From Brevundimonas huaxiensis (GTDB taxonomy: Bacteria; Pseudomonadota; Alphaproteobacteria; Caulobacterales; Caulobacteraceae), in assembly GCF_014218725.1 (NCBI RefSeq), contig NZ_JABBJE010000001.1, positions 62,001-126,000 on the forward strand: a stretch of DNA of 64,000 nucleotides, given 5' to 3'. Of this stretch, positions 1 through 10,140 are shown piece by piece. How positions within the stretch are numbered: position 1 is the first letter of the stretch; every line of letters begins with the position of its first letter. The notes under the pieces are model-generated. The model did not search any database. It had not been told where the DNA came from and saw nothing but the letters and a program-made list of their open reading frames with translations. The position numbers and the translations under genes are program-made.

Positions 1-1131
1 TGCGGCGGCCAGTTCACGGCCAACACCATGGCCATGGCCCTGTCGATCATGGGCATCTCGCCCATGGGCGCCAACGACGTTCCCGCCGTCGATCCGAACA
101 AGGCCGCCGAGGGCGAGCGCTGCGGTCGGCTGATCGTCGAGCGCGTCTTTTCCGGCGACACGGCCCGCAAATACATCACTCGCGCCAGTCTGAAGAACGC
201 CGCCGTCGCGGTCTCTGCCTCAGGCGGATCGACGAATGCGGTCATGCACCTGACGGCCATCGCGGCGGAGGCCGGGGTCGAGTTCGGGGTCGAGGACTGC
301 CATCAGGCCTGCGTCGAGGCGCCGGTCATCTGCGACCTGAAGCCGGGCGGCCGCTTCCTGGCCTCGCACCTGTTCGCCGCCGGCGGCACCCGTCTGGTCA
401 CCCAGCGGATGGCCGAGGCGGGTAAGATCGTGAACACCCCGACCGTCACCGGCCGCAGCCTGTTCGCCGAGGCCGCCGAGGCCGAGGAGACGCCGGGTCA
501 GGTGGTCGTGACCACCTTCGACGCCCCGGTGATGGATCGCGGCAGCTTCGCCGTCATCTATGGCGACGTCGCCCCGGAAGGCGCGGTCATCAAGCTGACG
601 GGTCACAAGGTCGATACGTTCGAGGGTCCGGCCTGCGTCTTCGACTCAGAGGAAGACGCCTTCCACGCCGTTCAAGACGGATCGGTCGGCGAGGGCGACG
701 TCATCATCATTCGCTACGAAGGACCCAAGGGCGGTCCGGGCATGCGCGAGATGCTGCAGGTCACCGCCGCCCTGAAGGGTCGCAGGATCGACAATGTCGC
801 CCTGCTGACCGACGGCCGGTTCTCGGGCGCCAGCTACGGCTTCGTCGCCGGACACGTCTCGCCGGAAGCCGCCGTCGGCGGCCCGATCGCCCTCATTCGC
901 GATGGTGACCGCATCACCATCGACGTCACCAACCGCCGCATCGACGTCAATGTCGATCTGGCGACGCGCCGGGCGGGCTTTACGCCCCACGTAGTCCGTC
1001 CGGCGCGAGGTGTCTTCGCCAAATACCGCGCCTCGGTCGCCTCGGCCGCCCAGGGCGCCGTCACCATCCCCAACCCGCCGCCGGCCCAAGTCCCGGCAAG
1101 CCACAAAACCAACGCTGCTCAGGACGCCTGA
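1..1131 (+). CDS. ilvD: Dihydroxy-acid dehydratase, C-terminal part (5' end outside window)
   Basis: The frame is open from base 1, so the gene begins upstream and only the last 376 residues are seen. IlvD dehydrates 2,3-dihydroxy-isovalerate and 2,3-dihydroxy-3-methylvalerate to the 2-keto acids of valine and isoleucine, using an Fe-S cluster. The first visible residues ([10 protein letters not shown]) match the conserved cysteine motif of the IlvD/Edd family. The later GGPGMREML and [20 protein letters not shown] segments are typical of the C-terminal swivel domain. The ATG at 28 is internal, not the start. The gene ends 3 bases before ilvC and opens the branched-chain amino acid operon as far as it can be seen here. 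Family assignment is certain; the missing N-terminus cannot be judged. Confidence 0.95.
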   Translation, partial: CGGQFTANTMAMALSIMGISPMGANDVPAVDPNKAAEGERCGRLIVERVFSGDTARKYITRASLKNAAVAVSASGGSTNAVMHLTAIAAEAGVEFGVEDCHQACVEAPVICDLKPGGRFLASHLFAAGGTRLVTQRMAEAGKIVNTPTVTGRSLFAEAAEAEETPGQVVVTTFDAPVMDRGSFAVIYGDVAPEGAVIKLTGHKVDTFEGPACVFDSEEDAFHAVQDGSVGEGDVIIIRYEGPKGGPGMREMLQVTAALKGRRIDNVALLTDGRFSGASYGFVAGHVSPEAAVGGPIALIRDGDRITIDVTNRRIDVNVDLATRRAGFTPHVVRPARGVFAKYRASVASAAQGAVTIPNPPPAQVPASHKTNAAQDA

Positions 1132-1134
1132 CCC

Positions 1135-2148
1135 ATGGCCATCACCATCTACACCAACGAAGACATCAAGCCGGGCGCCATCGCCGGCCAGCGCATCGCC
1201 ATCATCGGCTATGGTTCGCAGGGTCGCGCCCACGCCCAGAACCTGAAGGACAGCGGCCATGACGTGGTCGCCGGCGTCCGTCACGGCGGCACGGGCTGGA
1301 AGCACGCCACCGCCGACGGCGTCCCAACCGCAGAGCCGGCCGAGGCGGTCAAGGGCGCCGACATCATCGCCATCCTGACCCCCGACATGGTTCAGGGCGA
1401 CGTCTATCGCGACATCATCGAGCCGAACGCCAAGGAAGGTTCGGCCCTGCTGTTCGCCCACGGCTTCTCGATCATCTACGAGCGCATTACGCCGCGCGCC
1501 GACATGGACGTGATACTGGTCGCGCCGAAGGGGCCGGGCGACCTGGTCCGCCGCGAGTTCCAGCGCGGGCGCGGCGTGCCCAGCCTGTTCGCCGTCGAGA
1601 AGGACGTCACCGGCAAGGCGCGCGACCGGGCCATGGGTTACGCAAAGGGCAACGGCGGCGCGACCGGCGGCCTGCTGGAAACCACCTTCCGCGAAGAGAC
1701 CGAGACCGATCTGTTCGGCGAACAGGCCGTCCTGTGCGGCGGCGCCAAGGAGCTGGTCATCCAGGGTTTCAACACCCTGGTCGAAGCCGGCTACCAGCCC
1801 GAGATCGCCTATTTCGAATGCCTGCATGAGCTGAAGCTGATCGTGGATCTGTTCTACGAGGGCGGCATCTCCAAGATGCACCACTTCATCTCCGAGACGG
1901 CCAAATACGGCGCGGTCGCCAGCGGCCCGCGCGTCGTGACCGAAGAGACCAAGGCCCGCATGAAGACCATTCTGGACGAGATCCAGGACGGCACCTTCGC
2001 GCGCAACTGGATCGCCGAGAACGAGGCCGGCAAGCCGCAATACGAGGCCTGGCTGAAGGCGGACCGCGAAAGCCAGATCGAACAGGTCGGCGCGCGTCTG
2101 CGCGAACGCATGGCTTGGCTGAACACGCCCAAGGCAGAAGCGGCCTGA
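1135..2148 (+). CDS. ilvC: Ketol-acid reductoisomerase (NADP+)
   Basis: A 337-residue class I enzyme that converts acetolactate or acetohydroxybutyrate to the dihydroxy acids with NADPH and Mg2+. The Rossmann glycine-rich loop [17 protein letters not shown] is near residues 24-40. The C-terminal knotted domain carries the acidic metal-binding segments (for example [13 protein letters not shown] and the [12 protein letters not shown] helix). Length is normal for the short class I form. It lies 3 bases after ilvD and 19 bases before the acetolactate synthase gene, consistent with one transcript. Its product feeds IlvD, so neighbouring genes encode consecutive steps. Confidence 0.97.
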   Translation: MAITIYTNEDIKPGAIAGQRIAIIGYGSQGRAHAQNLKDSGHDVVAGVRHGGTGWKHATADGVPTAEPAEAVKGADIIAILTPDMVQGDVYRDIIEPNAKEGSALLFAHGFSIIYERITPRADMDVILVAPKGPGDLVRREFQRGRGVPSLFAVEKDVTGKARDRAMGYAKGNGGATGGLLETTFREETETDLFGEQAVLCGGAKELVIQGFNTLVEAGYQPEIAYFECLHELKLIVDLFYEGGISKMHHFISETAKYGAVASGPRVVTEETKARMKTILDEIQDGTFARNWIAENEAGKPQYEAWLKADRESQIEQVGARLRERMAWLNTPKAEAA

Positions 2149-2167
2149 TCGCCGCCTGAACGACCGG

Positions 2168-3880
2168 ATGACCCTGATGACCGCCGCCGCCTTCAAACCT
2201 CAAGCCGAGACCGCACCCCAGTCAGGTGCGCGTCTGCTGGTCTCCACCTTGGAGCGGCTGGGGGTGGAGGTGGTGTTCGGCTATCCGGGCGGCGCCATCA
2301 TGCCGGTCTATGACGCCCTGGCTGGCTCCAAGCTGAAACACATCCTGGTCCGCCATGAGCAGGGCGCGGCCTTCTCGGCCGACGCCTATGCCAGGAAGAG
2401 CGGCAAGGTCGGCGTGTGCATGGCCACCTCCGGCCCTGGCGCCACCAACCTGGTCACCGGCATCGCCAATGCGATGATGGATTCGGTGCCGATCGTCTGC
2501 ATCACCGGCAATGTCGCCCAAGGCTTGATGGGCACCGACGCCTTTCAGGAGATCGATATCCTGGGCGTCACCCTGCCGATCGTGAAACATTCGATCCTGG
2601 TCCGCTCGGCCGCCGAGGTGCCTGCCGCGATCGAGGAAGCCTTCCATATCGCCCGGTCGGGCCGACCCGGCCCGGTTCTGGTCGACCTGCCTAAGGATGT
2701 GCAGTTCGAGACGACCGGCGATGACTACGGATTTTCAATCCCCAACGAGACGGCACGCGTCGATTACGACGCCATCGCCGCCGCCGAGGCCGCGATCCGG
2801 GCTGCGAAGAAGCCGTTGGTCTATATCGGCGGCGGGGTGAAGATCGGCGGCGCGACCGAGGCCCTGCGCGCCTTCGTCGCCGCGACCGGTATTCCCCAGG
2901 TCTCGACCCTAAACGCCTTGGGCACCATCCCGACCGATGCGCCGGGCATGCTGGGCATGCTGGGTATGCACGGCACGCGCGCCGCCAACCATGCGGTGCA
3001 GGACAGCGATCTGCTGATCGTCGTCGGCGCCCGCTTCGACGACCGCGCGACAGGCAAACTGGCCGAGTTCGCGCCGAACGCCAGGATCGTCCATTTCGAC
3101 ATCGATGCCTCGGAAGTCGGCAAGCTGCGCAGCGCCAATGTCGCCGTCGTCGGCGAGCTGCGTGAAGGCGTTGAGGCGCTGACGGCGCGGATGCGGTCGG
3201 GCGCCGCCTTGGACATCCAGGCCTGGGCCGACGACTGCGCCGATGCGGCCAAAGCGGGCGCTCACCGCTATGACGCGCCGGGCGAGGGGGTTTATGCGCC
3301 CGCCCTGCTGAAGGAAATCTCGGAAGCGGCCGGCGATGACTTCGTCGCCGCCTGCGACGTGGGCCAGCATCAGATGTGGGCGGCCATGCACTGCCGCTTC
3401 GCCAAGCCGGAAGCCCACATCACCTCGGGCGGCCTGGGCGCGATGGGCTTCGGCCTGCCCGCCGGCATCGGCGCCAAGCTGGCCGATCCTTCGGCGACGG
3501 TCGTCACGATCGCCGGCGACGGCGGATTCATGATGAACATTCAGGAGCTGGCGACGCTGAAGCGTTACGGCATCCCGTTGAAGATCGTGCTGATCGACAA
3601 TTCCTCGCTGGGCCTGGTGCGCCAGTGGCAGGAGCTGTTCTTCGCCGAGAACTATTCCGAGATCGACCTGTCCGACAATCCGGACTTCGTGAAGGTCGCC
3701 GAAGCTTTCGGCATCGAGGCCTTCCGCATCGATCGCCGCGATCAGGTGTCGGACGGCATCCAGCGCCTGTTGGCCGCCGACGGACCCTGCTTGGCCCATG
3801 TGGTCATCGACCCCCGAGACAATGTCTGGCCGCTGGTTCCGCCGGGCAAGAGCAATGCTGAAATGATGGAGGGCTCCTGA
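2168..3880 (+). CDS. ilvB: Acetolactate synthase, large (catalytic) subunit
   Basis: A 570-residue thiamine-diphosphate enzyme that condenses pyruvate with pyruvate or 2-ketobutyrate. The N-terminal domain has GYPGGAIMPVYDAL followed by RHEQGAAFSADAYAR, whose Glu activates the cofactor. A central FAD/DHS-like domain has GGGVKIGGA. The C-terminal domain has the GDGGFMMN...IVLIDN cofactor-binding motif near residues 450-480. The first ATG (2168) is used; a second at 2177 is three codons later and the ribosome-binding site does not settle between them. It is followed after one base by a small ACT-domain subunit, so it could equally be called ilvG, the catalytic partner of an IlvM-type regulator. 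Confidence 0.95.
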   Translation: MTLMTAAAFKPQAETAPQSGARLLVSTLERLGVEVVFGYPGGAIMPVYDALAGSKLKHILVRHEQGAAFSADAYARKSGKVGVCMATSGPGATNLVTGIANAMMDSVPIVCITGNVAQGLMGTDAFQEIDILGVTLPIVKHSILVRSAAEVPAAIEEAFHIARSGRPGPVLVDLPKDVQFETTGDDYGFSIPNETARVDYDAIAAAEAAIRAAKKPLVYIGGGVKIGGATEALRAFVAATGIPQVSTLNALGTIPTDAPGMLGMLGMHGTRAANHAVQDSDLLIVVGARFDDRATGKLAEFAPNARIVHFDIDASEVGKLRSANVAVVGELREGVEALTARMRSGAALDIQAWADDCADAAKAGAHRYDAPGEGVYAPALLKEISEAAGDDFVAACDVGQHQMWAAMHCRFAKPEAHITSGGLGAMGFGLPAGIGAKLADPSATVVTIAGDGGFMMNIQELATLKRYGIPLKIVLIDNSSLGLVRQWQELFFAENYSEIDLSDNPDFVKVAEAFGIEAFRIDRRDQVSDGIQRLLAADGPCLAHVVIDPRDNVWPLVPPGKSNAEMMEGS

Positions 3881-3881
3881 G

Positions 3882-4133
3882 ATGAGCAACACGATCCACA
3901 TCCAGATCGACCGTGCGGACGGTTCGCTTCAGCGTCTCATTGGCCTGGTGGAGCGCCGCGGCTTCCACATCGACGGCATGGCCTTGGCTGACGAGGGCGC
4001 TTTCCGCCGCATCGCCCTGACTGTGCGCGGCCGCGACGCTGGCCGCTGCATGGACAATCTGGGTCGCCAGATCGACAGGCTGTTCGGCGTGCGCCGCATC
4101 AGCAACGACATTATTCAATCCGAGGCCGCGTGA
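3882..4133 (+). CDS. ilvM: Acetolactate synthase small subunit, short ACT-domain (IlvM-type)
   Basis: An 83-residue protein that starts directly after the catalytic-subunit gene. The sequence reads as a single ACT domain (IHIQIDRADGSLQRLIGLVERRGFHIDGMAL...RIALTVRG), the fold that binds regulatory amino acids and activates the catalytic subunit. It is about half the length of the usual IlvH/IlvN subunit (roughly 160-190 residues) because the C-terminal domain is absent. This makes it resemble the IlvM of ilvG-ilvM pairs. The stop codon overlaps the ATG of leuA by one base. Function is inferred from domain and position; whether it confers valine sensitivity cannot be read from sequence. Confidence 0.85.
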   Translation: MSNTIHIQIDRADGSLQRLIGLVERRGFHIDGMALADEGAFRRIALTVRGRDAGRCMDNLGRQIDRLFGVRRISNDIIQSEAA

Positions 4134-5380
4134 TGCACCCCGACAAAGTACGAGTATCGGGCGTATCGCGCACCGAGCAGATCGCCGCTGACCCCAACCG
4201 CGTCATCGTCTTCGATACGACGATGCGGGACGGGGAACAGGCTCCGGGCTTCTCGATGAGCGCCCAGGCCAAGGTGAAGATGGCCCATGTCCTGCGGGAT
4301 CTGGGCGTCGATGTCATTGAGGCCGGCTTTGCCGCCGCCTCGCCGGGCGACGAGGACTGCATCCGCCGCGTGGCGGGCGAGGTCGAGGGGCCGGTCTTCT
4401 GCTCCCTGTCGCGCGCCAACGAAAAGGACATCGACGCCACCTTCCGCGCGCTGGCGCCGGCCCCGAAATCGCACCGGCGTTGCCACACCTTCATCGGCAC
4501 CAGTCCGATCCACCGCACCGCCAAGCTGAAGATGTCCACCAATGAGGTGCTATCCACGGCCGTACGGTCGGTGGAATACGCCCGCAGCCTGTTCGACGAT
4601 GTCGAATTCTCGGCCGAGGACGCCTTCCGCACCGAGCCGGAGTTCCTGGCCGACGTGCTGGAGGCCGCCGCCGACGCCGGCGCCCGCACCCTGAACGTGC
4701 CCGACACCGTGGGCTATGCCACCCCGCAAGAGGTGCGCGAGCGGTTCGCCGCCCTGGCCGCGCGCATCAAGAAGCGGCATCCGCACGTGATCTTCTCGGC
4801 CCACTGCCACGACGACCTGGGCATGGCGGTCGCCAACTCCCTGGCCGCCGTCGAAGGCGGCGCGCGTCAGATCGAGGGCGCGATCAACGGCATCGGCGAG
4901 CGGGCCGGCAACTGCTCCATCGAAGAGGTCGTCATGGCGCTGAAGGTCCGCGAGGATCGCTATGGCGTCACGACCGGCGCCGACAGCCGCCATCTGGTGC
5001 GCGCGTCCAAAATCCTGTGCGAGATCACCGAGACAGTCATCGCCCGCAACAAATCGGTAGTGGGCATCAACGCCTTCGCCCATGAGGCGGGAATCCACCA
5101 GCACGGGATGCTGGCCGACAGCCGCACCTATGAGATCATGCGTCCCCAGGACGTCGGGTTCGAGGGCAGCTGGTTCGTGCTGGGCAAGCATTCGGGCCGT
5201 CACGCCATCGCCAAGCGCGCCGAGACCATCGGCCGTCCCATCGAGGGCGAGCGGCTGGCGGCGGTGGTCGCCGGATTCAAGTCACGCGCGGATCAGATCG
5301 GCGAGATCAATGACGCCGAACTGATCGCCATCATTGACCGGGTCGATGGCGTGTCCGAGGTCGTGGCCCAATATGCCTGA
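4133..5380 (+). CDS. leuA: 2-isopropylmalate synthase, short form without the C-terminal regulatory domain
   Basis: Condenses acetyl-CoA with 2-ketoisovalerate, the first committed step to leucine. The HMGL-like TIM barrel is complete: [16 protein letters not shown] near residue 26 (Arg-Asp and metal site), then the SAHCHDDLG histidine pair and the [11 protein letters not shown] motif. The linker region with HEAGIHQHG and LGKHSGRHA follows. The protein stops at 415 residues, where the E. coli enzyme continues for about 120 more with the leucine-binding domain. It may therefore not be feedback-inhibited. A GTG at 4130 is also possible, but the ATG at 4133 overlaps the ilvM stop. Related homocitrate or citramalate synthases have similar barrels; position next to leuCDB favours LeuA. 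Confidence 0.88.
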   Translation: MHPDKVRVSGVSRTEQIAADPNRVIVFDTTMRDGEQAPGFSMSAQAKVKMAHVLRDLGVDVIEAGFAAASPGDEDCIRRVAGEVEGPVFCSLSRANEKDIDATFRALAPAPKSHRRCHTFIGTSPIHRTAKLKMSTNEVLSTAVRSVEYARSLFDDVEFSAEDAFRTEPEFLADVLEAAADAGARTLNVPDTVGYATPQEVRERFAALAARIKKRHPHVIFSAHCHDDLGMAVANSLAAVEGGARQIEGAINGIGERAGNCSIEEVVMALKVREDRYGVTTGADSRHLVRASKILCEITETVIARNKSVVGINAFAHEAGIHQHGMLADSRTYEIMRPQDVGFEGSWFVLGKHSGRHAIAKRAETIGRPIEGERLAAVVAGFKSRADQIGEINDAELIAIIDRVDGVSEVVAQYA

Positions 5381-6830
5381 TCCCAAGACCCTGTTCGACA
5401 AGGTGTGGGACGCCCACGTGGTGCGGTCGGAAACGGCCGACACGCCGGGCGTGCTGTATATCGACCTGCATCTGGTCCACGAAGTCACCAGCCCCCAGGC
5501 CTTCAGCGAGATCGAGGCGCGCGGGCTGAAGGTGCGCCGTCCCGACCGGACCTACGCGACCCTTGACCATTCCACCCCGACCCTGCCGGCGGGTCTGAAC
5601 GGGCTGAAGCCCTATGTCACGGCCCAGGCCGAGGCTCAGGTCCATACGCTGGAGCGCAATTGCGCCGCCCACGGCGTGCCGCTGGCGGGATGGGGATCGG
5701 ACGATCGCGGCGTGGTCCATGTCATGGGACCGGAACTGGGCCTGACCCAGCCGGGCATGACCGTGGTCTGCGGCGACAGCCATACGGCGACCCACGGGGC
5801 CTTCGGCGCCCTGGCCTTCGGCATCGGCACGTCCGAGGTCGGCCATGTGCTGGCGACCCAGTGTCTGTTGCAGCGCAAGGCCAAGGCCATGCGGGTGACC
5901 GTGACCGGCGAACTGCAGCCGGGCGTGTCGGGCAAGGATGTGGCGCTGGCCGTCATCGCCGCCATCGGCTTTGGCGGCGGCACCGGCTATGTCATCGAAT
6001 ATGCGGGCGAGGCGGTGCGGTCGCTGGACATGGAGGGGCGGATGACCCTGTGCAACATGTCCATCGAGGCCGGCGCGCGGGCGGGCATGATCGCCCCGGA
6101 CCAGACGACCATCGACTGGCTGCGCGGACGCAAGCACGTCCCCGCCGACTATGAGGCGGCGACGGCCGAATGGCTGAAACTGGCGACGGATGCAGGCGCG
6201 GTCTTCGACAAGGAAGTCACCCTCGACGGCGCCGCCATCCGACCCATGGCGACCTGGGGCACAACGCCGGATGCGGGCGCGCCCATCGGTTCGCCTGTGC
6301 CGCAACCCCAGTCGGACTCGGACCGCAAGGCCATCGCCTATATGGGCTTTACGGCAGGGGAGGCGACGACCAGCCAGCCGGTGGATGTCGTCTTCATCGG
6401 CTCCTGCACCAACGGGCGCCTGCCCGATCTGCGCGCCGCCGCCGAGGTGCTGCGCGGCCGCAAGGTCAAGCCGGGTCTGCGCATGCTGGTGGTGCCGGGG
6501 TCCGAGGCCGTGCGTCGCGACGCCGAGGCGGAAGGCCTGGACCAGGTCTTCATCGCCGCCGGGGCCGAATGGCGCATTCCCGGCTGTTCGATGTGCATCG
6601 CCATGAATGGCGATTTCGTCGCGCCGGGCCAACTGGCCGTATCCACGTCGAACCGCAATTTCGAGGGGCGTCAAGGCAAGGACGCCCGCACCATCCTGGC
6701 CAGCCCGGCGACGGCGGCGGCGACTGCCGTGGCCGGGGTGCTGACCGATCCGCGCGTCTATCTGAAGGAGGCGGCCGCCCTCAAGCAGTCGAGCGCCGCG
6801 CGCGAGATGGTAGGAGCGCAAAATGTCTGA
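5373..6830 (+). CDS. leuC: 3-isopropylmalate dehydratase, large subunit
   Basis: A 485-residue aconitase-family subunit that works with LeuD to isomerise 2-isopropylmalate to 3-isopropylmalate. The three cysteines expected to hold the 4Fe-4S cluster are present in GSCTNGR and in GCSMCIAMN near the C-terminus. LDHSTPT and [13 protein letters not shown] are further active-site segments. The ATG at 5373 is chosen because it gives the usual LeuC N-terminus ([16 protein letters not shown]) and overlaps the end of leuA by 8 bases; an upstream ATG at 5334 lies deep inside leuA. It overlaps leuD by 8 bases, so the two subunits are probably made together. Confidence 0.96.
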   Translation: MPDPKTLFDKVWDAHVVRSETADTPGVLYIDLHLVHEVTSPQAFSEIEARGLKVRRPDRTYATLDHSTPTLPAGLNGLKPYVTAQAEAQVHTLERNCAAHGVPLAGWGSDDRGVVHVMGPELGLTQPGMTVVCGDSHTATHGAFGALAFGIGTSEVGHVLATQCLLQRKAKAMRVTVTGELQPGVSGKDVALAVIAAIGFGGGTGYVIEYAGEAVRSLDMEGRMTLCNMSIEAGARAGMIAPDQTTIDWLRGRKHVPADYEAATAEWLKLATDAGAVFDKEVTLDGAAIRPMATWGTTPDAGAPIGSPVPQPQSDSDRKAIAYMGFTAGEATTSQPVDVVFIGSCTNGRLPDLRAAAEVLRGRKVKPGLRMLVVPGSEAVRRDAEAEGLDQVFIAAGAEWRIPGCSMCIAMNGDFVAPGQLAVSTSNRNFEGRQGKDARTILASPATAAATAVAGVLTDPRVYLKEAAALKQSSAAREMVGAQNV

Positions 6831-7410
6831 ACCCTTCCAGGTGCTGACCTCCAAGACCGTGACCCTGAGTCAGGCCAATATCGACACCGACCAGATCATT
6901 CCGGCGCGGTTTCTGACCACGACCACGCGCGAAGGGCTGGGCAAGGCCGCCTTCTATGACTGGCGTTACGAAGACGACGGCTCGGAAAAACCCGAGGCCA
7001 TTCTGAATCGCATCGATCCGGCCGAGCATCGCATCCTGCTGGCGGGCCGGAACTTCGCCTGCGGCTCGTCGCGCGAACATGCCCCTTGGGCGCTGCTGGA
7101 CTATGGGTTCCGGGCGGTGATTTCGACCGAGATCGCTGACATTTTTACATCGAATGCGCTGAAAAACGGCCTGCTGCCCATCGTCGTCAGTCAGGCGGTT
7201 TGGGACGATCTGGCGTCGCAGCCGGACCAGCCGGTCACGATCGACCTCCAGGCCAATCAGATTCAGCGCGGCAATGCCGAACCCGCGCCGTTCGGGGTCG
7301 AATCCTTCGCCCGCCAATGCCTGCTGGACGGAGTGGACACCCTGGGATGGCTGCAAGCAAACATGCCTGAAATCGAAGCCTACGAGCGATCGAAAGAGAC
7401 CGTAAGATGA
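6823..7410 (+). CDS. leuD: 3-isopropylmalate dehydratase, small subunit
   Basis: A 195-residue swivel-domain partner of Leu[14 protein letters not shown] near the start and [19 protein letters not shown] near residues 78-96 are the substrate-binding motifs of the family. The length is normal. It overlaps leuC upstream by 8 bases and leuB downstream by 4 (ATGA), an arrangement typical of translational coupling within the operon. Confidence 0.96.
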   Translation: MSEPFQVLTSKTVTLSQANIDTDQIIPARFLTTTTREGLGKAAFYDWRYEDDGSEKPEAILNRIDPAEHRILLAGRNFACGSSREHAPWALLDYGFRAVISTEIADIFTSNALKNGLLPIVVSQAVWDDLASQPDQPVTIDLQANQIQRGNAEPAPFGVESFARQCLLDGVDTLGWLQANMPEIEAYERSKETVR

Positions 7411-8513
7411 GCACCGCCGCCACCAAGACCTACAACATCGTCCTGCTGCCCGGCGATGGCGTCGGACCGGAGGTCACACGGGCCGCGCGCGACGTCCTGC
7501 GGGTCATCGGCGACTTCTATGGTCACCATTTCGAGTTCGCCGAGCATCTGATCGGCGGCGCGGCCATCGACGAGACGGGCGAGCCCTTGCCCGAGGCCAC
7601 ACGCGCCGCCTGCGTCGCGTCCGACGCCGTGCTGCTGGGCGCCGTCGGCGGGCCGAAATGGGATGGCGGCAAGGCGCGTCCGGAACAGGGGCTGTTAGCG
7701 ATCCGCAAGGCGATGGGCCTGTTCGCCAATCTGCGGCCGTTGCAGGTGTCGCCGGTGCTGGCGCACCGCTCGCCGCTGAAGAAAGAGATCGTCGAGGGCG
7801 TCGATCTGATCGTCTTCCGCGAACTGACCGGCGGCGTCTATTTCGGCGAGAAGACCCGCACCGCCGATCGCGCCACCGACCTGTGCGAATACACCGTGCC
7901 GGAGATTGAGCGGGTGACCCGCGCCGCCTTCCAGACCGCCCAACAGCGTCGTGGCAAGGTGACCTCGGTCGACAAGGCCAACGTCATGGAGACCAGCCGC
8001 CTGTGGCGCGAGGTCGTGACCCGCATCCATGCCGAGGAGTTCCCCGACATCACGCTGGAGCACGCCCTGGTGGACTCCATGGCCATGCACCTGATCCGCA
8101 AGCCGCGCGACTACGATGTCATCCTGACCGAAAACATGTTCGGCGACATCCTGTCGGACGAGATTTCAGTGCTGGGCGGCTCCATCGGCCTGTTGCCGTC
8201 GGCGTCGCTGGGCGCGGGCGGGCCGGGCCTGTTCGAACCGATCCACGGTTCGGCGCCGGACATCGCCGGTCAGGATCTGGCCAATCCGGTCGGGACCATC
8301 CTGTCGGCGGCCCTGCTGCTGCGCCACAGCCTGAAGCTGGAGGACGAGGCCGATTCTATCGAGGCCGCCGTCGCCGCCGTGCTGGCGGCCGGCGCCGTGA
8401 CGGCCGATTTGGGCGGCGCGCTGGGCACGCGCGCGGCGACCGAAGCCGTCATCGACGCCATCCGCGCCATCCACTGGGCGGCCGCGCACAGGGTGCAGAT
8501 GCATTGGGCCTGA
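7407..8513 (+). CDS. leuB: 3-isopropylmalate dehydrogenase
   Basis: A 368-residue NAD-dependent beta-decarboxylating dehydrogenase that produces 2-ketoisocaproate, the direct precursor of leucine. It has [11 protein letters not shown] at the N-terminus, the [22 protein letters not shown] substrate loop, [11 protein letters not shown], the [10 protein letters not shown] and [11 protein letters not shown] metal-binding segments, and [19 protein letters not shown] near the C-terminus. It is the last gene of the operon. The 217 bases that follow hold no clear hairpin terminator, only the upstream region of amtB. The final keto acid would be aminated by IlvE, encoded at 56.5 kb. Confidence 0.97.
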   Translation: MSTAATKTYNIVLLPGDGVGPEVTRAARDVLRVIGDFYGHHFEFAEHLIGGAAIDETGEPLPEATRAACVASDAVLLGAVGGPKWDGGKARPEQGLLAIRKAMGLFANLRPLQVSPVLAHRSPLKKEIVEGVDLIVFRELTGGVYFGEKTRTADRATDLCEYTVPEIERVTRAAFQTAQQRRGKVTSVDKANVMETSRLWREVVTRIHAEEFPDITLEHALVDSMAMHLIRKPRDYDVILTENMFGDILSDEISVLGGSIGLLPSASLGAGGPGLFEPIHGSAPDIAGQDLANPVGTILSAALLLRHSLKLEDEADSIEAAVAAVLAAGAVTADLGGALGTRAATEAVIDAIRAIHWAAAHRVQMHWA

Positions 8514-8730
8514 CGGCTTGAACTGAGGCTGAAAATCCTGCCGCTGAGCTTGGCTTTGTCGGCATGCACAATCCGACATCGGGCCGTATGATTGAAAGAT
8601 CGTGCGGCCCTGATCTTTTTGTTCGTGACCGTTGCAAGAAAGTTGCGCCGTTCACGGTCCAGCCCCTTGCGCGTATCGCAAATGCGGTAAAATCTTCGCA
8701 ACTGCGAGATTGCATAGGGGGTACTAGCTC

Positions 8731-10074
8731 ATGTCGCAGATTACGAAACGACTTACGGGAGCGGCTGCGCTCCTTCTTCCCACACTCTGTCTCATGGTCG
8801 CCGGCGTGGCCAATGCACAGGACGCCGCGCCCGCCTTGCTCGGCCACCAGGCTGCGCTTGAGTTGGACAGCGCCGGCGCCTCATGGCTCGGCACCTCGAC
8901 CGCCCTGGTTCTGCTGATGACCCTCCCCGGTCTAGCGCTGTTCTATGGCGGCATGGTGCGCAAGAAGAACGTCATCGCCACCATCACCCAGTCCGTCGGC
9001 GTCTTCGCCGTGGTGTCGCTGGTTTGGTTCATCGCCGGCTACAGCCTGGCCTTCGGCAAGAACGCGAGCGCCGGCCTTCAGCCTTTCATCGGCAGTCTGG
9101 ATATGCTGTTCCTGAACGGCGTGTCGCTGAAGACGGCCAACGCCCTGCTGCCCGGCATTCCCGAGTTCCTGTTCATCTCCTTCCAGATGACCTTCGCCAT
9201 CATCACCCCGGCGCTGATCACCGGCGCCTTCGCCGAGCGGTTCAAATACTCGGCGCTCTTGCTGTTCACCGCCCTGTGGTCGCTGCTGGTCTATGCGCCG
9301 ATCTGCCACTGGGTCTGGGGCGGCGGCTTCCTGGGTTCGGCGGGCGTGCTGGACTTCGCGGGCGGCGCCGTCGTTCACGTCAACTCGGGCGTCGCGGGCC
9401 TGGTCTGCGCCATCTTCCTGGGTCGCCGTAAGGGTTACGGCACAGAGGTTATCACCGCCCACAACCCCGTCCTGACCATGATCGGCGCCTCGCTGCTGCT
9501 GGTCGGCTGGATCGGCTTCAACGCCGGCTCGGCGGGCGCCGCCAACGACCTGATGGGCGTGGCGCTGCTGAACACCATCCTGGCCGCCGCCGCCGCCGCC
9601 CTGACCTGGAAGATCGTCGAATATATTGAGAAGAAGAAGGTCTCGCTGATCGGCATGCTGTCGGGTGTCGTCGCCGGTCTGGTCGCCATCACCCCGGCGG
9701 CCGGCTTCGTCGATCCCAAGGGCGCGGTCATCATCGGCCTGATCGCCGGCCCGGCCTGCTACGCCTCGTCGGTGTGGATCAAGAAGCTGCTGCGCTACGA
9801 CGACAGCCTGGACGCCTTCGGCATCCACGGCGCGGGCGGCCTGATCGGCGCCCTGCTGACCGGCGTGTTCGCCACGACCGCGATCAACAGCCTGTCGGAA
9901 GGCGCCAACGTCGGCGCCCAGGCGCTGGGCCTGTTGTGGACCATCGTCTACAGCGCCGTCGGCACCCTGATCATCCTGTTCATCTGCAAGTTCACCACGG
10001 GACTGCGCGTGAGCGAGGCTGAAGAAGCCGCCGGTCTGGACACCTCGCTGCATGGCGAGGCGCTGGAACACTGA
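8731..10074 (+). CDS. amtB: Ammonium channel (Amt family)
   Basis: A 447-residue inner-membrane channel for ammonium/ammonia. It starts with a cleavable-looking signal (MSQITKRLTGAAALLLPTLCLMVAGVANAQ) followed by the FYGGMVRKKN segment of the first transmembrane hairpin. The two pore histidines are visible in HVNSGVAGLV and FGIHGAGGLIG. About eleven membrane helices follow the signal. An AGGGGGT-like ribosome-binding site precedes the ATG. In many proteobacteria amtB is paired with glnK; here no P-II gene is adjacent, and the downstream neighbour is a TorF-like porin. The 8514-8730 upstream region shows no sigma-54 -24/-12 promoter that I could accept. Confidence 0.95.
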   Translation: MSQITKRLTGAAALLLPTLCLMVAGVANAQDAAPALLGHQAALELDSAGASWLGTSTALVLLMTLPGLALFYGGMVRKKNVIATITQSVGVFAVVSLVWFIAGYSLAFGKNASAGLQPFIGSLDMLFLNGVSLKTANALLPGIPEFLFISFQMTFAIITPALITGAFAERFKYSALLLFTALWSLLVYAPICHWVWGGGFLGSAGVLDFAGGAVVHVNSGVAGLVCAIFLGRRKGYGTEVITAHNPVLTMIGASLLLVGWIGFNAGSAGAANDLMGVALLNTILAAAAAALTWKIVEYIEKKKVSLIGMLSGVVAGLVAITPAAGFVDPKGAVIIGLIAGPACYASSVWIKKLLRYDDSLDAFGIHGAGGLIGALLTGVFATTAINSLSEGANVGAQALGLLWTIVYSAVGTLIILFICKFTTGLRVSEAEEAAGLDTSLHGEALEH

Positions 10075-10140
10075 GCTGAGATCGGGCTCGGCTCCCAAAC
10101 CCGCGCCCGGCCTCGAATAACGACAACAAGGGGATAGACT

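Noticed and set aside
8560..8730. Possible sigma-54 promoter upstream of amtB
   Set aside because: The TTGGC...GGCATGC stretch near 8550 does not give the GG-N10-GC spacing required, so the call is not supported.
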